Notes: generated by a model from the letters alone, not told the origin. DNA of 64,000 nucleotides from Rhodobacteraceae bacterium DSL-40 (GCA_003258405.1 QKPN01000007.1:1-64000), one strand, 5' to 3'. Counted from the first letter of the stretch, positions 1 through 10,849 are shown. Numbers and translations: made by a program.

Positions 1-418
1 ATCCAGGCACAGATCCTCGAGATCGTGCGCGAGTTGCGGGCGCGGCTTGGCATGGGGATCATATGGATCACTCACGATCTCGGGCTGGTGGCCGGGCTCG
101 CCGACCGGGTGATGGTGATGTATGCGGGCCATGTGATCGAGCACGGGCCGGTGCGCCGGATCTTTGCCGATCCGCGGCATCCCTACACGCGCGCGCTGCT
201 TGCGACCGTGCCGCGTGTCACGGGCACGCGGGCGCGGCGGCTGCCGGCGATCGAGGGCCAGCCACCGGTGCTGACGGGCCCACCGCGCGCCTGCCCCTTT
301 GCGCCGCGCTGCCCGCAGGCCTTCAACCGGTGCCGGGTCGAGAATCCGGGCCGGCGCTATGTCTCCGAGGGCCATGACGTCGCCTGCTGGTGGGATTTCT
401 CCGCGGGGGAGCCCTACC

Positions 419-429
<11 letters not shown>
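1..429 (+). CDS. Dipeptide/oligopeptide ABC transporter ATPase (DppD/OppD type), 5' truncated
   Basis: Only the C-terminal 142 codons lie in the window; the reading frame is open from base 1, so the N-terminus with Walker A is upstream. Visible are the H-loop (WITHDL) near codon 24, the tail typical of the family (HPYTRALL) and a Cys-rich C-terminal extension ([14 protein letters not shown], later DVACWW) found in the D/F subunits of peptide importers. It should pair with the next ATPase to energise uptake through the two permeases downstream. Its stop overlaps the next start by 11 bases, a sign of translational coupling. Confidence 0.93.
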
Positions 430-1449
<1,020 letters not shown>

Positions 1450-1453
<4 letters not shown>

Positions 1454-3153
1454 TCTCGAGAGGAATATTTCTGGGCGCGGCGGCGGCCTCGGCCCTCTGT
1501 GCGAATGCCGCACTGGCGGAGCGGGGCTCCGACGGCCAGCTCAACATCCTCTACTGGCAGGCGGTCTCGACGATGAACCCGTATCTGTCGAACGGGACGA
1601 AGGACATCGAGGGTGCGAGCCTCGTGCTGGAACCGCTGGCGCGCTTCGATCCCGAGGGCAATCTCGTGCCCTATCTGGTGGACGAGATCCCGACGCGCGA
1701 GAATGGCGGTATCTCCGAGGACCTCACGAGCATCACCTGGGTGCTGAGCGAGGGGCTGCTCTGGTCGGATGGAAGCCCGGTGACGGCGGAGGACGTCGTC
1801 TTCACCTGGCAATACTGCACCGATCCCGCGGGCGGCTGTTCGCAGGCCTCGAACTTCGCGGGCATAGAGACGGTCGAGGCGCTCGACGCCCGCACGGTGA
1901 AGGTCACGTTCGAGAAACCGACGCCCTATCCCTACGGCGCGTTCGTGAGCGTCGAGGCGCCGGTCTTGCAGAAGGCGCAGTTTGCCGATTGCCTGGGCGC
2001 AAAGGCTGCCGAATGCACGGAGGCCAATTTCAACCCCATCGGCACCGGGCCTTTCGTGGTGACGGAATTCAAGGCCAATGACGTCATCACGCTCGCAGCC
2101 AATCCGAACTACCGCGATGCCGCCAAGCCAGCCTTTGCCAACGTGGTGCTGAAGGGGGGCGGTGATGCGGCCTCGGCGGCGCGTTCGGTGCTCGAGACCG
2201 GGGAATTCGACTACGCCTGGAACCCGCAGGTGGAGCCGGAAATCCTCGCGCAGATGGAAGCGGCCGGGAAAGGCGAGATCCTCGCAGCCTTCGGGTCGCT
2301 CGTCGAGCGCATCCATGTGAACCAGACCGACCCGAACCCCGCGCTGGGCGCGGAGCGCTCGACGGTGGGGCATCCGCATCCCTTCCTCTCGGACCCGCAG
2401 GTGGTGAAGGCGCTGAGCCTCGCGATCGACCGGGAGATCCTGGTCGAAACCGGCTACGGCGCGGGCGGGCGCGTGACCTGCAATCTCATCCCGGCACCGG
2501 AGATCAATGCCTCGACCAACAACGACTGGTGCAAGGCGCAGGACATGGAGGAGGCCGCGCGGCTTCTCGACGAGGCGGGCTGGGTCAAGGGGGGCGACGG
2601 CATTCGCGCCAAGGACGGTGTGCGCATGAGCCTGCTCTTCCAGACCTCGACGAGTTCGGTGCGGCAGGCGGCACAGGCGCTCATCAAGCAGTGGTGGGGC
2701 GAGCTGGGTGTCGAGGCGGAACTGCGCCAGATCGACGGCTCGGTCTTCTTTGGCGGCGATCCCGGCTCGCCGGACACGATGCAGAAATTCTATGCCGACA
2801 TGGAAGAATTCGCCAACGAGTTTTCCGGCACCGATCCCGAAGCCTATCTCGGAGACTGGGTCTGCTCCGGCATTCCGAGCCCCGAAACCCAGTGGCAAGG
2901 CAGCAATTTCTCGCGTTTCTGCGAGCCTGAATACGATGCGCTCTTCGTCGAGCTCGGCAGGACGGCCGGGGCGGAGGCGCGTGCGGCGATCATCATCAAG
3001 CTCAACGACATGATCGTGAATTCGGGCGCGTTCATACCGCTTGTCCATCGCGGCAGGATCTCGGTGAAGTCGAACACGCTGGGGGGTGTCGATCTCAACC
3101 CCTGGGACAGCGAGCTCTGGAACGCCGCCGACTGGTATCGCGTCAAGAGTTGA
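1450..3153 (+). CDS. Peptide-family (family 5) ABC transporter substrate-binding protein
   Basis: A 567-residue periplasmic binding protein of the extracellular solute-binding family 5 (OppA/DppA fold). It has a Sec signal peptide with a hydrophobic core ([15 protein letters not shown]) ending near residue 23. Family landmarks are the early [19 protein letters not shown] strand, the [17 protein letters not shown] segment and [16 protein letters not shown]. Length fits the family. It should capture peptides or another medium-sized solute and deliver it to the permease pair downstream. Start ATG 1450 overlaps the preceding stop. A strong hairpin follows the stop (3161-3196). Confidence 0.93.
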
Positions 3154-3160
3154 GCTTTCC

Positions 3161-3196
3161 GGCGCGGGCCCTCCAGGCTATGCGAGGGGCCGCGCC
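3161..3196 (+). terminator. Intercistronic hairpin after the binding-protein gene
   Basis: GGCGCGG (3161-3167) pairs with CCGCGCC (3190-3196), and CCCTC (3169-3173) with GAGGG (3184-3188). No T tract follows. The position just after the binding-protein stop suggests partial attenuation or 3'-end protection that keeps the binding protein in excess over the permeases. The structure is seen; the role is inferred. Confidence 0.5.
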
Positions 3197-3225
3197 ACCG
3201 ACATTCGTGGGAGATCTGCGGTCTC

Positions 3226-4236
3226 ATGCTGACCTACACGCTCCGGCGCCTGTTCTTCGCCATTCCGACGCTGCTCGTCATCAGTTTCCTGATCTTCGCC
3301 CTGCTCGATCTCTCGCCGGGCGATCCGACCTCCAACCTGCCGCTGACGATCCCGCCGGAGGTGCGCGAGCAGATCCGCCAGAGCTTCGGCCTCGGCGAGC
3401 CGTTCATGGTGCGCTATCTGAAGTGGCTGCACCAGTTCAGCATCAACGAGCCGCTGAACGTGCTGGAGCAGATGACCGGCTGGACGATTGGCGATGGCGG
3501 GCGGATGCGGGTCATCAGCTGGCAGACGCGCTCGCCGGTGGTCGATCTCATCGCCGAGCGGTTGCCGCAGACGCTCTGGGTGGTGGGGCTTTCCTATCTT
3601 CTCGGCATTCTCATCGCGGTGCCGATCGGGGTGCTTTCGGCCTGGAAGCAGTATTCCTGGTTCGACCAGTTCGGCACGTTCTTTGCGATGGTGGGATACT
3701 CCGTTCCGACCTTCTTCACCGGGCTCGTCTTCATCATGATCTTCTCGGTGCATCTCGGCTGGCTGCCGATGATCTATGACACGAACCTCAAGGTGACGGA
3801 TCTCGCGAGCTTCTGGTTGCAGGTGAAGCAGATGGCGATGCCGGTCATGGTGCTGGCGCTCTACAATGCCGGGCAGATCAGCCGCTTCATGCGCGCCTCG
3901 ATGCTCGACAACCTCAATCAGGACTATGTGCGCACGGCGCGGGCCAAGGGCATGGGCGAGAGCAAGGTCCTGCTCGTCCATGTGCTGCGCAACAGTCTCA
4001 TTCCGGTGGTGACGGTGATCGCGATCGGGGTGCCGCAGATCTTTGGCGGCGCCATCATCACGGAGCAGATCTTCCGGGTAAACGGCCTCGGGCAGCTGCT
4101 GATTTCAGGTATCCAGGGCACCGACATCCCGCTGGTGCAGACGCTCACCTTCATCTTCGCGATCCTGATCGTCCTCTTCAACCTGATCGCCGATCTGCTC
4201 TATGGCATTCTCGATCCGCGGATCCGCTATGACTGA
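3226..4236 (+). CDS. Peptide-family ABC transporter permease (DppB/OppB type)
   Basis: A 336-residue inner-membrane permease with about six predicted helices. The first starts at residue 3 (TLRRLFFAIPTLLVISFLIF), followed by the LDLSPGDPT periplasmic motif of DppB homologues. The cytoplasmic coupling (EAA) loop is visible as ARAKGMGESKVLLVHVLRN, ending in SLIPVVT. It forms the translocation channel with the next gene and docks on the two ATPases upstream. It overlaps the next gene by eight bases. The order ATPase-ATPase-binding protein-permease-permease differs from the usual dppABCDF order. Confidence 0.93.
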   Translation: MLTYTLRRLFFAIPTLLVISFLIFALLDLSPGDPTSNLPLTIPPEVREQIRQSFGLGEPFMVRYLKWLHQFSINEPLNVLEQMTGWTIGDGGRMRVISWQTRSPVVDLIAERLPQTLWVVGLSYLLGILIAVPIGVLSAWKQYSWFDQFGTFFAMVGYSVPTFFTGLVFIMIFSVHLGWLPMIYDTNLKVTDLASFWLQVKQMAMPVMVLALYNAGQISRFMRASMLDNLNQDYVRTARAKGMGESKVLLVHVLRNSLIPVVTVIAIGVPQIFGGAIITEQIFRVNGLGQLLISGIQGTDIPLVQTLTFIFAILIVLFNLIADLLYGILDPRIRYD

Positions 4237-5134
4237 GATCACGGGGGCCGCGGCGCCCGAGCGCACGCTCTGGAGCGATGTCTGGTACCAGTTCCGGCAT
4301 CACCGGGGCGCAGTGGCCGGGGTGATCATCCTGGGCATCATCGTGCTCGCGATCCTCATCGGCCCCTGGCTGCATGGGGTGGATCCGCAGCATATCGACA
4401 TTCGGGCGCGCAATGCCCAGCCCTCGCTCGCGCATCCGATGGGGACGGACAATATCGGCCGGGACATCTTTGCCCAGGTGTTGCAGGGCGGGCGCGTCTC
4501 GCTCTCGGTGGGGGTGACGGCCATGCTGCTCTCGCTGCTGCTCGGGACGCTGGTGGGGGTGCTCGCGGGCTTTTTCCGCAGGCTCGACGGGGTGCTGATG
4601 CGGCTGACCGACCTTTTCCTCGCCCTGCCGCTCCTGCCGCTGCTGCTCGTGATCATCATGCTGTTTCGCGACACGTTGCGCGGTCTCTTCGGGCCGGAGA
4701 CGGGGATCTTCCTGCTTATCGTCTTCATCATCGGGATCACGAGCTGGATGCAGACGGCGCGGATCGTGCGGGGCGATGTGCTCACCCTCAAGGAGCAGGA
4801 ATTCGTGCTGGCGGCGCGCTCGATCGGTACGCCGTCGCACCGGATCATCCTGCGCCACGTCCTGCCGAACATCCTCTCGCCGATCATGGTTTCGGCGACG
4901 CTCGGGGTGGCGAACGCGATCATCACCGAGTCGGCGCTGAGCTTCCTCGGCCTTGGCTTTCCTTCGGATTTTCCGACCTGGGGGCGGTTGCTGTTTGACG
5001 GGGCCAATTTCATGATGCTGAACCCGGCGCGGGTGATCTGGCCCGGGCTGGCGATCTCGTTAACGGTTCTGAGCATAAATTTCATCGGCGACGGACTGCG
5101 CGATGCTCTTGATCCGCGCATTCGCGGGCGTTGA
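4229..5134 (+). CDS. Peptide-family ABC transporter permease (DppC/OppC type)
   Basis: A 301-residue permease, partner of the DppB-type subunit. It has the N-terminal cytoplasmic segment of DppC proteins (WYQFRHHRGAVAG), a first helix, the HPMGTDNIGRDIF motif and the coupling loop AARSIGTPSHRIILRHVLPN. It ends with DALDPRIRGR, close to the usual DppC C-terminus (DPR.R). ATG 4229 overlaps the preceding stop and is preferred over an in-frame codon 27 bases upstream that lies inside dppB. It is the last gene of the transporter operon; a 276-base AT-richer gap follows. Confidence 0.93.
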   Translation: MTEITGAAAPERTLWSDVWYQFRHHRGAVAGVIILGIIVLAILIGPWLHGVDPQHIDIRARNAQPSLAHPMGTDNIGRDIFAQVLQGGRVSLSVGVTAMLLSLLLGTLVGVLAGFFRRLDGVLMRLTDLFLALPLLPLLLVIIMLFRDTLRGLFGPETGIFLLIVFIIGITSWMQTARIVRGDVLTLKEQEFVLAARSIGTPSHRIILRHVLPNILSPIMVSATLGVANAIITESALSFLGLGFPSDFPTWGRLLFDGANFMMLNPARVIWPGLAISLTVLSINFIGDGLRDALDPRIRGR

Positions 5135-5410
5135 TTTGATTCCAAAGGAAAAATCGACAACTACTTGGCAAATCACGATGCTTCGCAAGTGCGTGAATGT
5201 TGCCCGACCGCCACTAGTTCGCAGATGCAACAATTGTGATGCATTGCAAAATAAATTCGGAGCGCAATATCAGCCTCAACCGACCCGGCATCGTGAGGCT
5301 CGGAGCTGAGTGGAAGGTGCTTCGCAATCGCGGAATCCTCGGCGCACATGCACAAGTTGTTAACAAAATGTAAGTGCAGTGTCGGGGCAGGTAGGCGAAA
5401 GGAAACAACA

Positions 5411-6013
5411 ATGGCATTCGGGCTGCCAAATATCAGTTTCGTGGGTTACCCGGTCCCTATTCCGTGCGCAGGTCATGCCGGGCTCGGGTTGCGGGAAGTG
5501 CTCCGGAGTGACGTTCCGGAGATCATCGAGCATCTGCGCGCGCTGGACGCCGAGGACCGGCGCATGCGCTTCTGTGCCTCCGTCAATGACGGCCATGTGG
5601 TGCGTCATGCCGAGGAGCTTCTGGAACGCAGTTCCTTTGCGCTTGCCGCCCATGACGGGCCGCTCTGGTCGGGGCCGTTTCACCGGCCGGGGCCGATCCG
5701 GGCGTTGGCGGAGTTTTCCGTCCACGGGCTCGCGGCGGAGATCGGCATCAGCGTCGACAAGTCGCTCCGGCGCCGCGGCGTTGCGACCTATCTGATCCAG
5801 ACATCGGCGCGTTTGCTGCAGCAGCGCGGTGTGAAGCGGATCGTTGCCTACACCATGGCGGAAAACCGGTCCTTCCTGACCCTTGCCCGCAAGGCCGGCG
5901 CGGAGATCGTGCGGGACGCCAGCGAGGTCGAGGTCTTTTTCGATGTCGATACGCTCAACCGGACGTATCTGCAGCGGCGCGTGAGCGATCAGGTCTTCCA
6001 CCGGGTCGCCTGA
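5411..6013 (+). CDS. GNAT family N-acetyltransferase
   Basis: A 200-residue protein. The acetyl-CoA-binding core is recognisable: ISVDKSLRRRGVATYLIQ (the R/QxxGxG/A loop appears as RRRGVA), preceded by a beta strand (RALAEFSVHGLAAEIGI) and followed by VKRIVAYTMAENRSFLTLARKAGAE, typical of motif B. ATG 5411 is preceded by AGGAAA, which favours it over an in-frame ATG 63 bases upstream. The substrate cannot be told from the sequence. Upstream lies an AT-rich leader with the palindrome TTGTTAACAA at 5357-5366. The gene appears monocistronic; a hairpin follows its stop. Confidence 0.85.
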   Translation: MAFGLPNISFVGYPVPIPCAGHAGLGLREVLRSDVPEIIEHLRALDAEDRRMRFCASVNDGHVVRHAEELLERSSFALAAHDGPLWSGPFHRPGPIRALAEFSVHGLAAEIGISVDKSLRRRGVATYLIQTSARLLQQRGVKRIVAYTMAENRSFLTLARKAGAEIVRDASEVEVFFDVDTLNRTYLQRRVSDQVFHRVA

Positions 6014-6039
6014 CGCGCCCGCAGCGGGCCGCCTGCGTC
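6012..6039 (+). terminator. Probable terminator hairpin after the acetyltransferase
   Basis: GACGCGCCCG (6012-6021) faces CGGGC (6025-6029) and GCGTC (6035-6039) with a five-base bulge. There is no T tract, so the terminator call is weak. Confidence 0.35.
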
Positions 6040-6118
6040 GAGGGTCGATGGCAGAAAGTGCTGCGATCCCGACAGGCGGTGGCACGCGGAACGATTTTCT
6101 TTTGGGCCCGAACCTTGT

Positions 6119-6143
6119 GGAACCGGTTCCCGATCCCGACGTT
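6119..6143 (+). promoter_or_regulatory. General-stress (EcfG-type) promoter upstream of DUF883 gene
   Basis: GGAAC at 6119-6123, exactly 16 bases, then CGTT at 6140-6143. This matches the GGAAC-N16/17-CGTT consensus known for alphaproteobacterial EcfG sigma factors. It sits 36 bases ahead of a DUF883 start, a family often induced by stress. The match is seen; the sigma factor itself is not in the window. Confidence 0.6.
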
Positions 6144-6178
6144 GAGTGCTAAATCCCGACGGAACACGGAGGCACGAC

Positions 6179-6517
6179 ATGGCAAATGAATCAGTGACGA
6201 AGAAGGAAGCGGCGGCCGAGGCTGTCGATACCGAAAAGCTTTCGCGCGACCTCGCCGCGCTCAAGGAAGACTTCGCTCACATCGCGAGCACATTGCGCGA
6301 GCTCGGCCTCCAGAGCCGCGACGCGGCGCTCTACGAAGGTCAGCGCCGGATCGCCGCGGTGCGCAGCGAAGCGCATGGCCAGATCCAGAACCTGCGCCAG
6401 AGCGCCGACGATCTCGGCCATCAGGCTCTCGATACCGTGCGCGAGAAACCCGGTGTGGCGCTGCTTGCGGCCGCGGCCGTGGGCATGATCTTCGGCTTCC
6501 TCACGGCGCGCAAGTAA
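6179..6517 (+). CDS. DUF883 family (YqjD/ElaB-like) membrane-anchored protein
   Basis: A 112-residue protein of the DUF883 type. A long charged amphipathic helix (about 10-85, EKLSRDLAALKEDFAHIAS and onward) is followed by a single C-terminal membrane helix (VALLAAAAVGMIFGFL) and a short basic tail (TARK). In E. coli, relatives YqjD and ElaB are inner-membrane proteins that bind ribosomes in stationary phase. ATG 6179 follows a good Shine-Dalgarno (CGGAGG). An EcfG-type promoter precedes it. The next gene starts nine bases later and is its usual partner. Confidence 0.88.
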   Translation: MANESVTKKEAAAEAVDTEKLSRDLAALKEDFAHIASTLRELGLQSRDAALYEGQRRIAAVRSEAHGQIQNLRQSADDLGHQALDTVREKPGVALLAAAAVGMIFGFLTARK

Positions 6518-6526
6518 GCGGTCGGC

Positions 6527-6859
6527 ATGCTGGGTGAGCATCTCCTGTTTTCCGCAGACCTGCGCGCACGCCGGCTCATTCGCTCCGTGCTCTGGTCGGT
6601 TCTGGCGCTTGTCATGGCGCTCGGAGGGCTCGGCTTTATCGGCGCGTCCCTCTGGACCTGGTTCGCGTCCCTCTGGGGTTCGGCCGCGGCGTCGCTCGTC
6701 GTGGGGCTGATCTTCCTCGCAGTGGCGCTTTTCGGGGTTCTGATGGCGTCGTTCACCCGAAGCATGCTGCCGCCGCCGCGCCGGGCGGTCGGCATCGACG
6801 ATCTCGCCCAGGCATTTCTGGCCGCGGCGGAGGTCGGGCGCACCGCGCGCCGCAAATGA
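6527..6859 (+). CDS. Holin-X superfamily (YqjE-like) membrane protein
   Basis: A 110-residue protein with two closely spaced hydrophobic helices, about 20-48 (SVLWSVLALVMALGGLGFIG) and 54-78 (GSAAASLVVGLIFLAVALFG), followed by a cytoplasmic tail. This is the architecture of the putative actinobacterial holin-X/phage holin family III, represented by YqjE beside YqjD in enterobacteria. The name is structural; nothing here suggests phage. It starts nine bases after the DUF883 stop and probably shares its stress promoter. A long hairpin follows. Confidence 0.8.
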   Translation: MLGEHLLFSADLRARRLIRSVLWSVLALVMALGGLGFIGASLWTWFASLWGSAAASLVVGLIFLAVALFGVLMASFTRSMLPPPRRAVGIDDLAQAFLAAAEVGRTARRK

Positions 6860-6863
6860 GCAC

Positions 6864-6893
6864 AAACGCGTTCCGCGGAGGCGGGACGCGTTT
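6864..6893 (+). terminator. Terminator hairpin after the DUF883/holin-X pair
   Basis: AAACGCGTTCCGC (6864-6876) pairs with GCGGGACGCGTTT (6881-6893) over 13 base pairs including one G-T wobble, with a GGAG loop. It is four bases past the stop. No T run beyond TTT follows. Confidence 0.6.
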
Positions 6894-7071
6894 GCCCTTG
6901 TATCAGGCGCGATGCTGCGGCATTCAGGCGCCATGAAACTGCAGATGACCCGATCACCCGAGATTATTTGCCGCTGACAGGTTCGGCGGCGCGCTTCTGC
7001 ATTCCCATTCTCCGCGACATGTGCTAGCCCGCCGCGCCTGAAACCGGCAGAGCCAGTGCATGCGAGGCGCA

Positions 7072-8448
7072 ATGACCGAGATCACGCTCTACAATACACG
7101 GACCCGGCGCAAGGCACCCTTCCGGCCGATCGATCCGGGCAATGTGCGGATGTATGTGTGCGGTCCGACGGTCTATGATCGGGCGCATATCGGCAATGCG
7201 CGCCCCGTCGTGGTCTTCGACACGCTCTTCCGGCTGCTTCGGCATGTCTATGGCGACGCACATGTGACCTATGTGCGCAATTTCACCGACGTGGACGACA
7301 AGATCAACGCCCGCGCCCAGCGCGACGGGCGGGGCATTCGCGAGATCACCGACGAGACCATCGGCTGGTATCACGCGGACATGGACGCGCTCGGCGCGCT
7401 GCGGCCGACCTTCGAGCCGCGCGCGACGGAATATATCGGCCAGATGATCGCGATGTGCGAGGTGCTGATCGCGCGGGGGCATGCCTATGTGGCCGAGGGG
7501 CATGTGCTCTTCTCGGTCTCGAGCTATCCCGAGTATGGCAGGCTTGCGCGGCGCTCGCTCGACGAGATGCGGGCGGGGGCGCGCGTCGAGGTGGCGCCCT
7601 ACAAGCGCGATCCGATGGATTTCGTGCTCTGGAAGCCCTCGGACGCCGATTTGCCCGGCTGGGAAAGCCCCTGGGGGCGCGGGCGGCCGGGATGGCATAT
7701 CGAGTGCTCGGCGATGGCGCATGACCTGCTGGGGGCCTCCTTCGACATTCATGGCGGCGGGATCGACCTCGCCTTTCCCCATCATGAGAACGAGCTGGCG
7801 CAAAGCTGCTGCGCGCATCCCGAAGGCAGCTTCGCCAATGTCTGGATGCACAATGGCTTCCTGCAGGTCGAGGGCGAGAAGATGTCGAAATCGCTCGGCA
7901 ACTTCTTCACGGTGCATGACCTGTTGCAGAAGGGCGTGCCGGGCGAGGTGATCCGCTTCGTGCTGCTCTCGACCCATTACCGCGCGCCGATCGACTGGAC
8001 CGAGGCGAAGGTCGAGGAAGCGACGCGGACGCTCCGGAAGTGGCGCGGGCTCACCGCAGCGGCCGAGCCTTCGCAGGACGTGGCGTCGGCGGTGGTTGAG
8101 GCGCTCGGGGAGGACCTCAACACGCCGGCGGCGATCGCGGAGCTTCACCGGCTCGCGGGCGCAGGCGATGCCGGGGGGCTCAAGGCCTCGGCGGCCTTGC
8201 TGGGGCTCCTGACCGACGCGCTCGGCGGCTGGGCCGAGGCCCCGGATGCCGGTGGCGCGGTCAGTGCGCTGATCGAGACGCTGATTTCCGAGCGCAGCGC
8301 GGCGCGGAAGGCGAAGGATTTCGCCCGCGCCGACGCGCTGCGCGACGGGTTCGCTGCGGCGGGTGTCGTGGTCAAGGATACGGCGCAGGGCGCGACATGG
8401 GAGCTTGCGCCCGAGTTTGATGCCGCGAAACTGGAGGCTCTGAGATGA
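7072..8448 (+). CDS. cysS: Cysteine--tRNA ligase
   Basis: Charges tRNA-Cys with cysteine in the cytoplasm. A class I synthetase of about 458 residues. The HIGH-like motif is HIGN in [12 protein letters not shown], the zinc-site Cys lies just before (YVCGPTVYD), the second zinc Cys is in [10 protein letters not shown] with HHENELAQ, and the KMSKS loop is [10 protein letters not shown]. The C-terminal DALR-like helical domain is present. ATG 7072 (MTEITLYNT) matches the usual family N-terminus; an ATG 12 bases upstream is possible. Its stop overlaps the cimA start by four bases, so both are probably co-expressed. Confidence 0.97.
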   Translation: MTEITLYNTRTRRKAPFRPIDPGNVRMYVCGPTVYDRAHIGNARPVVVFDTLFRLLRHVYGDAHVTYVRNFTDVDDKINARAQRDGRGIREITDETIGWYHADMDALGALRPTFEPRATEYIGQMIAMCEVLIARGHAYVAEGHVLFSVSSYPEYGRLARRSLDEMRAGARVEVAPYKRDPMDFVLWKPSDADLPGWESPWGRGRPGWHIECSAMAHDLLGASFDIHGGGIDLAFPHHENELAQSCCAHPEGSFANVWMHNGFLQVEGEKMSKSLGNFFTVHDLLQKGVPGEVIRFVLLSTHYRAPIDWTEAKVEEATRTLRKWRGLTAAAEPSQDVASAVVEALGEDLNTPAAIAELHRLAGAGDAGGLKASAALLGLLTDALGGWAEAPDAGGAVSALIETLISERSAARKAKDFARADALRDGFAAAGVVVKDTAQGATWELAPEFDAAKLEALR

Positions 8449-10082
8449 CCCGCGAACGCCTCTATCTCTACGACACGACGTTGCGCGACGGGCAGCAGAC
8501 GCAGGGAGTGGATTTCTCCGCCGAGGACAAGATCGCCATCGCCAAGGCGCTGGATACGCTCGGGATCGACTATATCGAGGGCGGCTGGCCCGGGGCCAAT
8601 CCGACCGACAGTGCCTTTTTCGCCAACCCTCCGCTGCTTCGGACCGCGCGCCTTACCGCGTTTGGCATGACGAAGCGGGCCGGGCGCTCGGCGGCGAATG
8701 ACGATGTGCTGGCAGGTGTGGTGAATGCGGGCACGGGCTCGGTCTGTCTCGTGGGCAAGACCCATGATTTCCATGTGCATACGGCCCTTGGCATCGAGCT
8801 TGAAGAAAACCTCGTAAACATCAGGGATTCCATCGCGCATCTGGTTTCCCTGCGCCGCGAGGCACAGTTCGACGCCGAGCATTTCTTCGACGGATACAAG
8901 GCCAATCCGGGGTATGCGGTCGACTGCCTGCGGGCGGCGTTCGAGGCGGGCGCACGGTGGGTGGTTCTGTGTGATACCAATGGTGGCACACTGCCCGCGG
9001 AGGTGAAGGCGATCACCGAGGCGGTCATTGCCGCGGGGATTCCGGGCGATCACCTGGGCATCCATACCCACAATGACACCGAGCATGCGGTTGCCAACAG
9101 TCTCGCGGCCGTCGAGGCCGGGGCGCGGCAGATCCAGGGCACGCTCAACGGGCTCGGCGAGCGCTGTGGCAACGCCAATCTCGTGAGCCTGATCCCGACG
9201 CTGCTCCTCAAGGAGCCCTGGGCAAGCCGGTTCGAGATCGGGGTCAGCAGAGCAGGGCTTGCCTCGCTCACGCGGGTCAGCCGGATGCTCGACACCATGC
9301 TGAACCTCGTGCCCGATCGCAGCGCGCCCTATGTCGGTTCTTCGGCCTTCGCCCACAAGGCGGGGCTGCATGCCAGCGCGATCCTCAAGGATCCCTCGAC
9401 CTACGAGCATGTGCAGCCGGAGCTGGTCGGGAATGCGCGGCTCATTCCGATGTCGAACCAGGCGGGGCTCTCGAACCTGCGCAACCGGCTGGCGGAGGCC
9501 GGCATGGCGCTCGAGGCGGGCGATCCGCGGCTTGCCGACATTCTTCGCGAGGTGAAGGTCCGGGAAGACCGCGGGTTTGCCTATGACAGCGCATCGGCGA
9601 GCTTCGAGCTTCTGGCCCGCCGCGCGCTCGGGCTCATGCCGCGCTTCTTTGATGTCGAGCGCTTCCGGGTGACGGTGGAGCGGCGCATGAACGCGAAGGG
9701 CGAGATGGTGACCGTCTCCGAGGCGGTGGTGGTGGCGCGCTTCGGCGACGAGCGCGTGATGAGCGTTTCCGAAAGTCAGGACCCGGTGACCCACGCCGAT
9801 CAGGGGCCGGTCAACGCGCTCTACCGCGCCCTGGTGAAGGATCTCGGACCCTATCAGGCCTTCATCGACGACATGCGGCTGGCGGACTTCAAGGTGCGGA
9901 TCACCTCCGGCGGGATCGAGGCGGTGACGCGCGTGCTGATCGACAGCGAGGACGGGCAGGGGCGGCGCTGGTCGACCGTCGGTGTCTCGGCCAATATCGT
10001 CGATGCGAGCTTTCAGGCCATCCACGACGCGATCCTCTGGAAGCTGGTGCGCGACCAGGCCGAGGTGGCGGGGGTCGCGTGA
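8445..10082 (+). CDS. cimA: Citramalate synthase
   Basis: Condenses pyruvate and acetyl-CoA to (R)-citramalate, the entry to threonine-independent isoleucine synthesis. A 545-residue protein of the HMG-CoA lyase/isopropylmalate synthase superfamily. The N-terminal TIM barrel has [18 protein letters not shown], with the catalytic Arg and metal-binding Asp, and the metal-binding [12 protein letters not shown]. The C-terminal third is the LeuA-type regulatory dimer domain, the site of isoleucine feedback in relatives. The short GWPGANPTD segment and overall length fit the CimA group better than LeuA. ATGA overlap with cysS; GTGA overlap with the next gene. Confidence 0.93.
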   Translation: MTRERLYLYDTTLRDGQQTQGVDFSAEDKIAIAKALDTLGIDYIEGGWPGANPTDSAFFANPPLLRTARLTAFGMTKRAGRSAANDDVLAGVVNAGTGSVCLVGKTHDFHVHTALGIELEENLVNIRDSIAHLVSLRREAQFDAEHFFDGYKANPGYAVDCLRAAFEAGARWVVLCDTNGGTLPAEVKAITEAVIAAGIPGDHLGIHTHNDTEHAVANSLAAVEAGARQIQGTLNGLGERCGNANLVSLIPTLLLKEPWASRFEIGVSRAGLASLTRVSRMLDTMLNLVPDRSAPYVGSSAFAHKAGLHASAILKDPSTYEHVQPELVGNARLIPMSNQAGLSNLRNRLAEAGMALEAGDPRLADILREVKVREDRGFAYDSASASFELLARRALGLMPRFFDVERFRVTVERRMNAKGEMVTVSEAVVVARFGDERVMSVSESQDPVTHADQGPVNALYRALVKDLGPYQAFIDDMRLADFKVRITSGGIEAVTRVLIDSEDGQGRRWSTVGVSANIVDASFQAIHDAILWKLVRDQAEVAGVA

Positions 10083-10849
10083 GCGTCGAGGCCTGCGCGG
10101 CGCTGGTGGCCCGCACCGATGCGGATCGCTGGCGCGCGGCCTCGCTGGCCGCGCCGGAGGCTCGTGCCGGGTTGATGGCGCTCCATGCCTTCAATATCGA
10201 GATCGCGCGGGCGCCCTGGGTGGCGTCAGAGCCGCTGCTGGCCGAGATCCGGCTGCGCTGGTGGACCGATGCCATCGAAGAGATCTATGCCGGTGCGGCG
10301 CCGCGCCGGCATGAGGTGGTCGAGCCGCTTGCCGAGGTAATCCGGCGTGCGGATTTGCCCAAGGCGCTTTTCCTGGAGACGATCGAGGCACGGCTCTTCG
10401 ATGCGGAGGTCGCGCGTTTCGCCGATGTGGCAGCGTTCGAGCGGCATGTGAACCGGACGGCGGGGCACATGACCGTGCTGGCGGCGCGCAGTCTCGGAGC
10501 GCCGGATGCCGCGCTTTCGGTGGTGCGCGAGTATGCCTGCGGCGCGGGAACGGCGGCCTTCCTGAGGGCGTTGCCGGAATATGCCCAGCGCGGGCATGAA
10601 CCACTGCCGCCCGGAGCGGAGCCGGCGGAGCTGGCCCGGACGGCGCTTGGGCGGATTGCGCAGGCACGGCGGGCGCGGCGCAAGGTGCCGGGAGGTGTGC
10701 TGCCCGCCCTGTTGCCCGGCGCGCTGGCCGCGGCGCGGTTGCGGCAGGGGCTGAAGAGCAAGGCAGGCTTCGGGATCGGCGGCATGGAGCTCTCGGAATT
10801 CGAGCGGCGGGCCCGGCTTGCCTGGGTGGCCTTCACCGGGCGGTGGTGA
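10079..10849 (+). CDS. Squalene/phytoene synthase family protein
   Basis: A 256-residue all-alpha protein of the squalene/phytoene synthase fold. Landmarks are LMALHAFNIEIARAP, RLRWWTDAIEEIY and GTAAFLRALPEYAQRG. The Asp-rich substrate motifs of true squalene or phytoene synthases are not convincing, and no carotenoid or hopanoid genes are nearby. It resembles the NDUFAF6-like branch, whose mitochondrial members assist complex I assembly, so an assembly role is as likely as prenyl transfer. It starts at GTG overlapping the cimA stop and nearly meets the convergent MFS gene. Confidence 0.8.
   Translation: MSVEACAALVARTDADRWRAASLAAPEARAGLMALHAFNIEIARAPWVASEPLLAEIRLRWWTDAIEEIYAGAAPRRHEVVEPLAEVIRRADLPKALFLETIEARLFDAEVARFADVAAFERHVNRTAGHMTVLAARSLGAPDAALSVVREYACGAGTAAFLRALPEYAQRGHEPLPPGAEPAELARTALGRIAQARRARRKVPGGVLPALLPGALAAARLRQGLKSKAGFGIGGMELSEFERRARLAWVAFTGRW

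Noticed and set aside
5357-5366. TTGTTAACAA palindrome followed by TAAG as a CtrA box
   Set aside because: The spacing fits TTAA-N7 but the second half is TAAG rather than TTAA, and nothing cell-cycle related is next to it.
6527-6859. The name holin as a sign of a prophage
   Set aside because: The holin-X family is a chromosomal membrane protein paired with DUF883; no phage genes are near.
8145-10025. A 626-codon minus-strand frame opposite cimA
   Set aside because: A mirror frame of cimA caused by GC-rich third positions; no homology visible.
10079-10849. A carotenoid or hopanoid biosynthesis gene
   Set aside because: The squalene/phytoene synthase fold is clear, but the Asp-rich catalytic motifs are not convincing and no pathway genes are adjacent.
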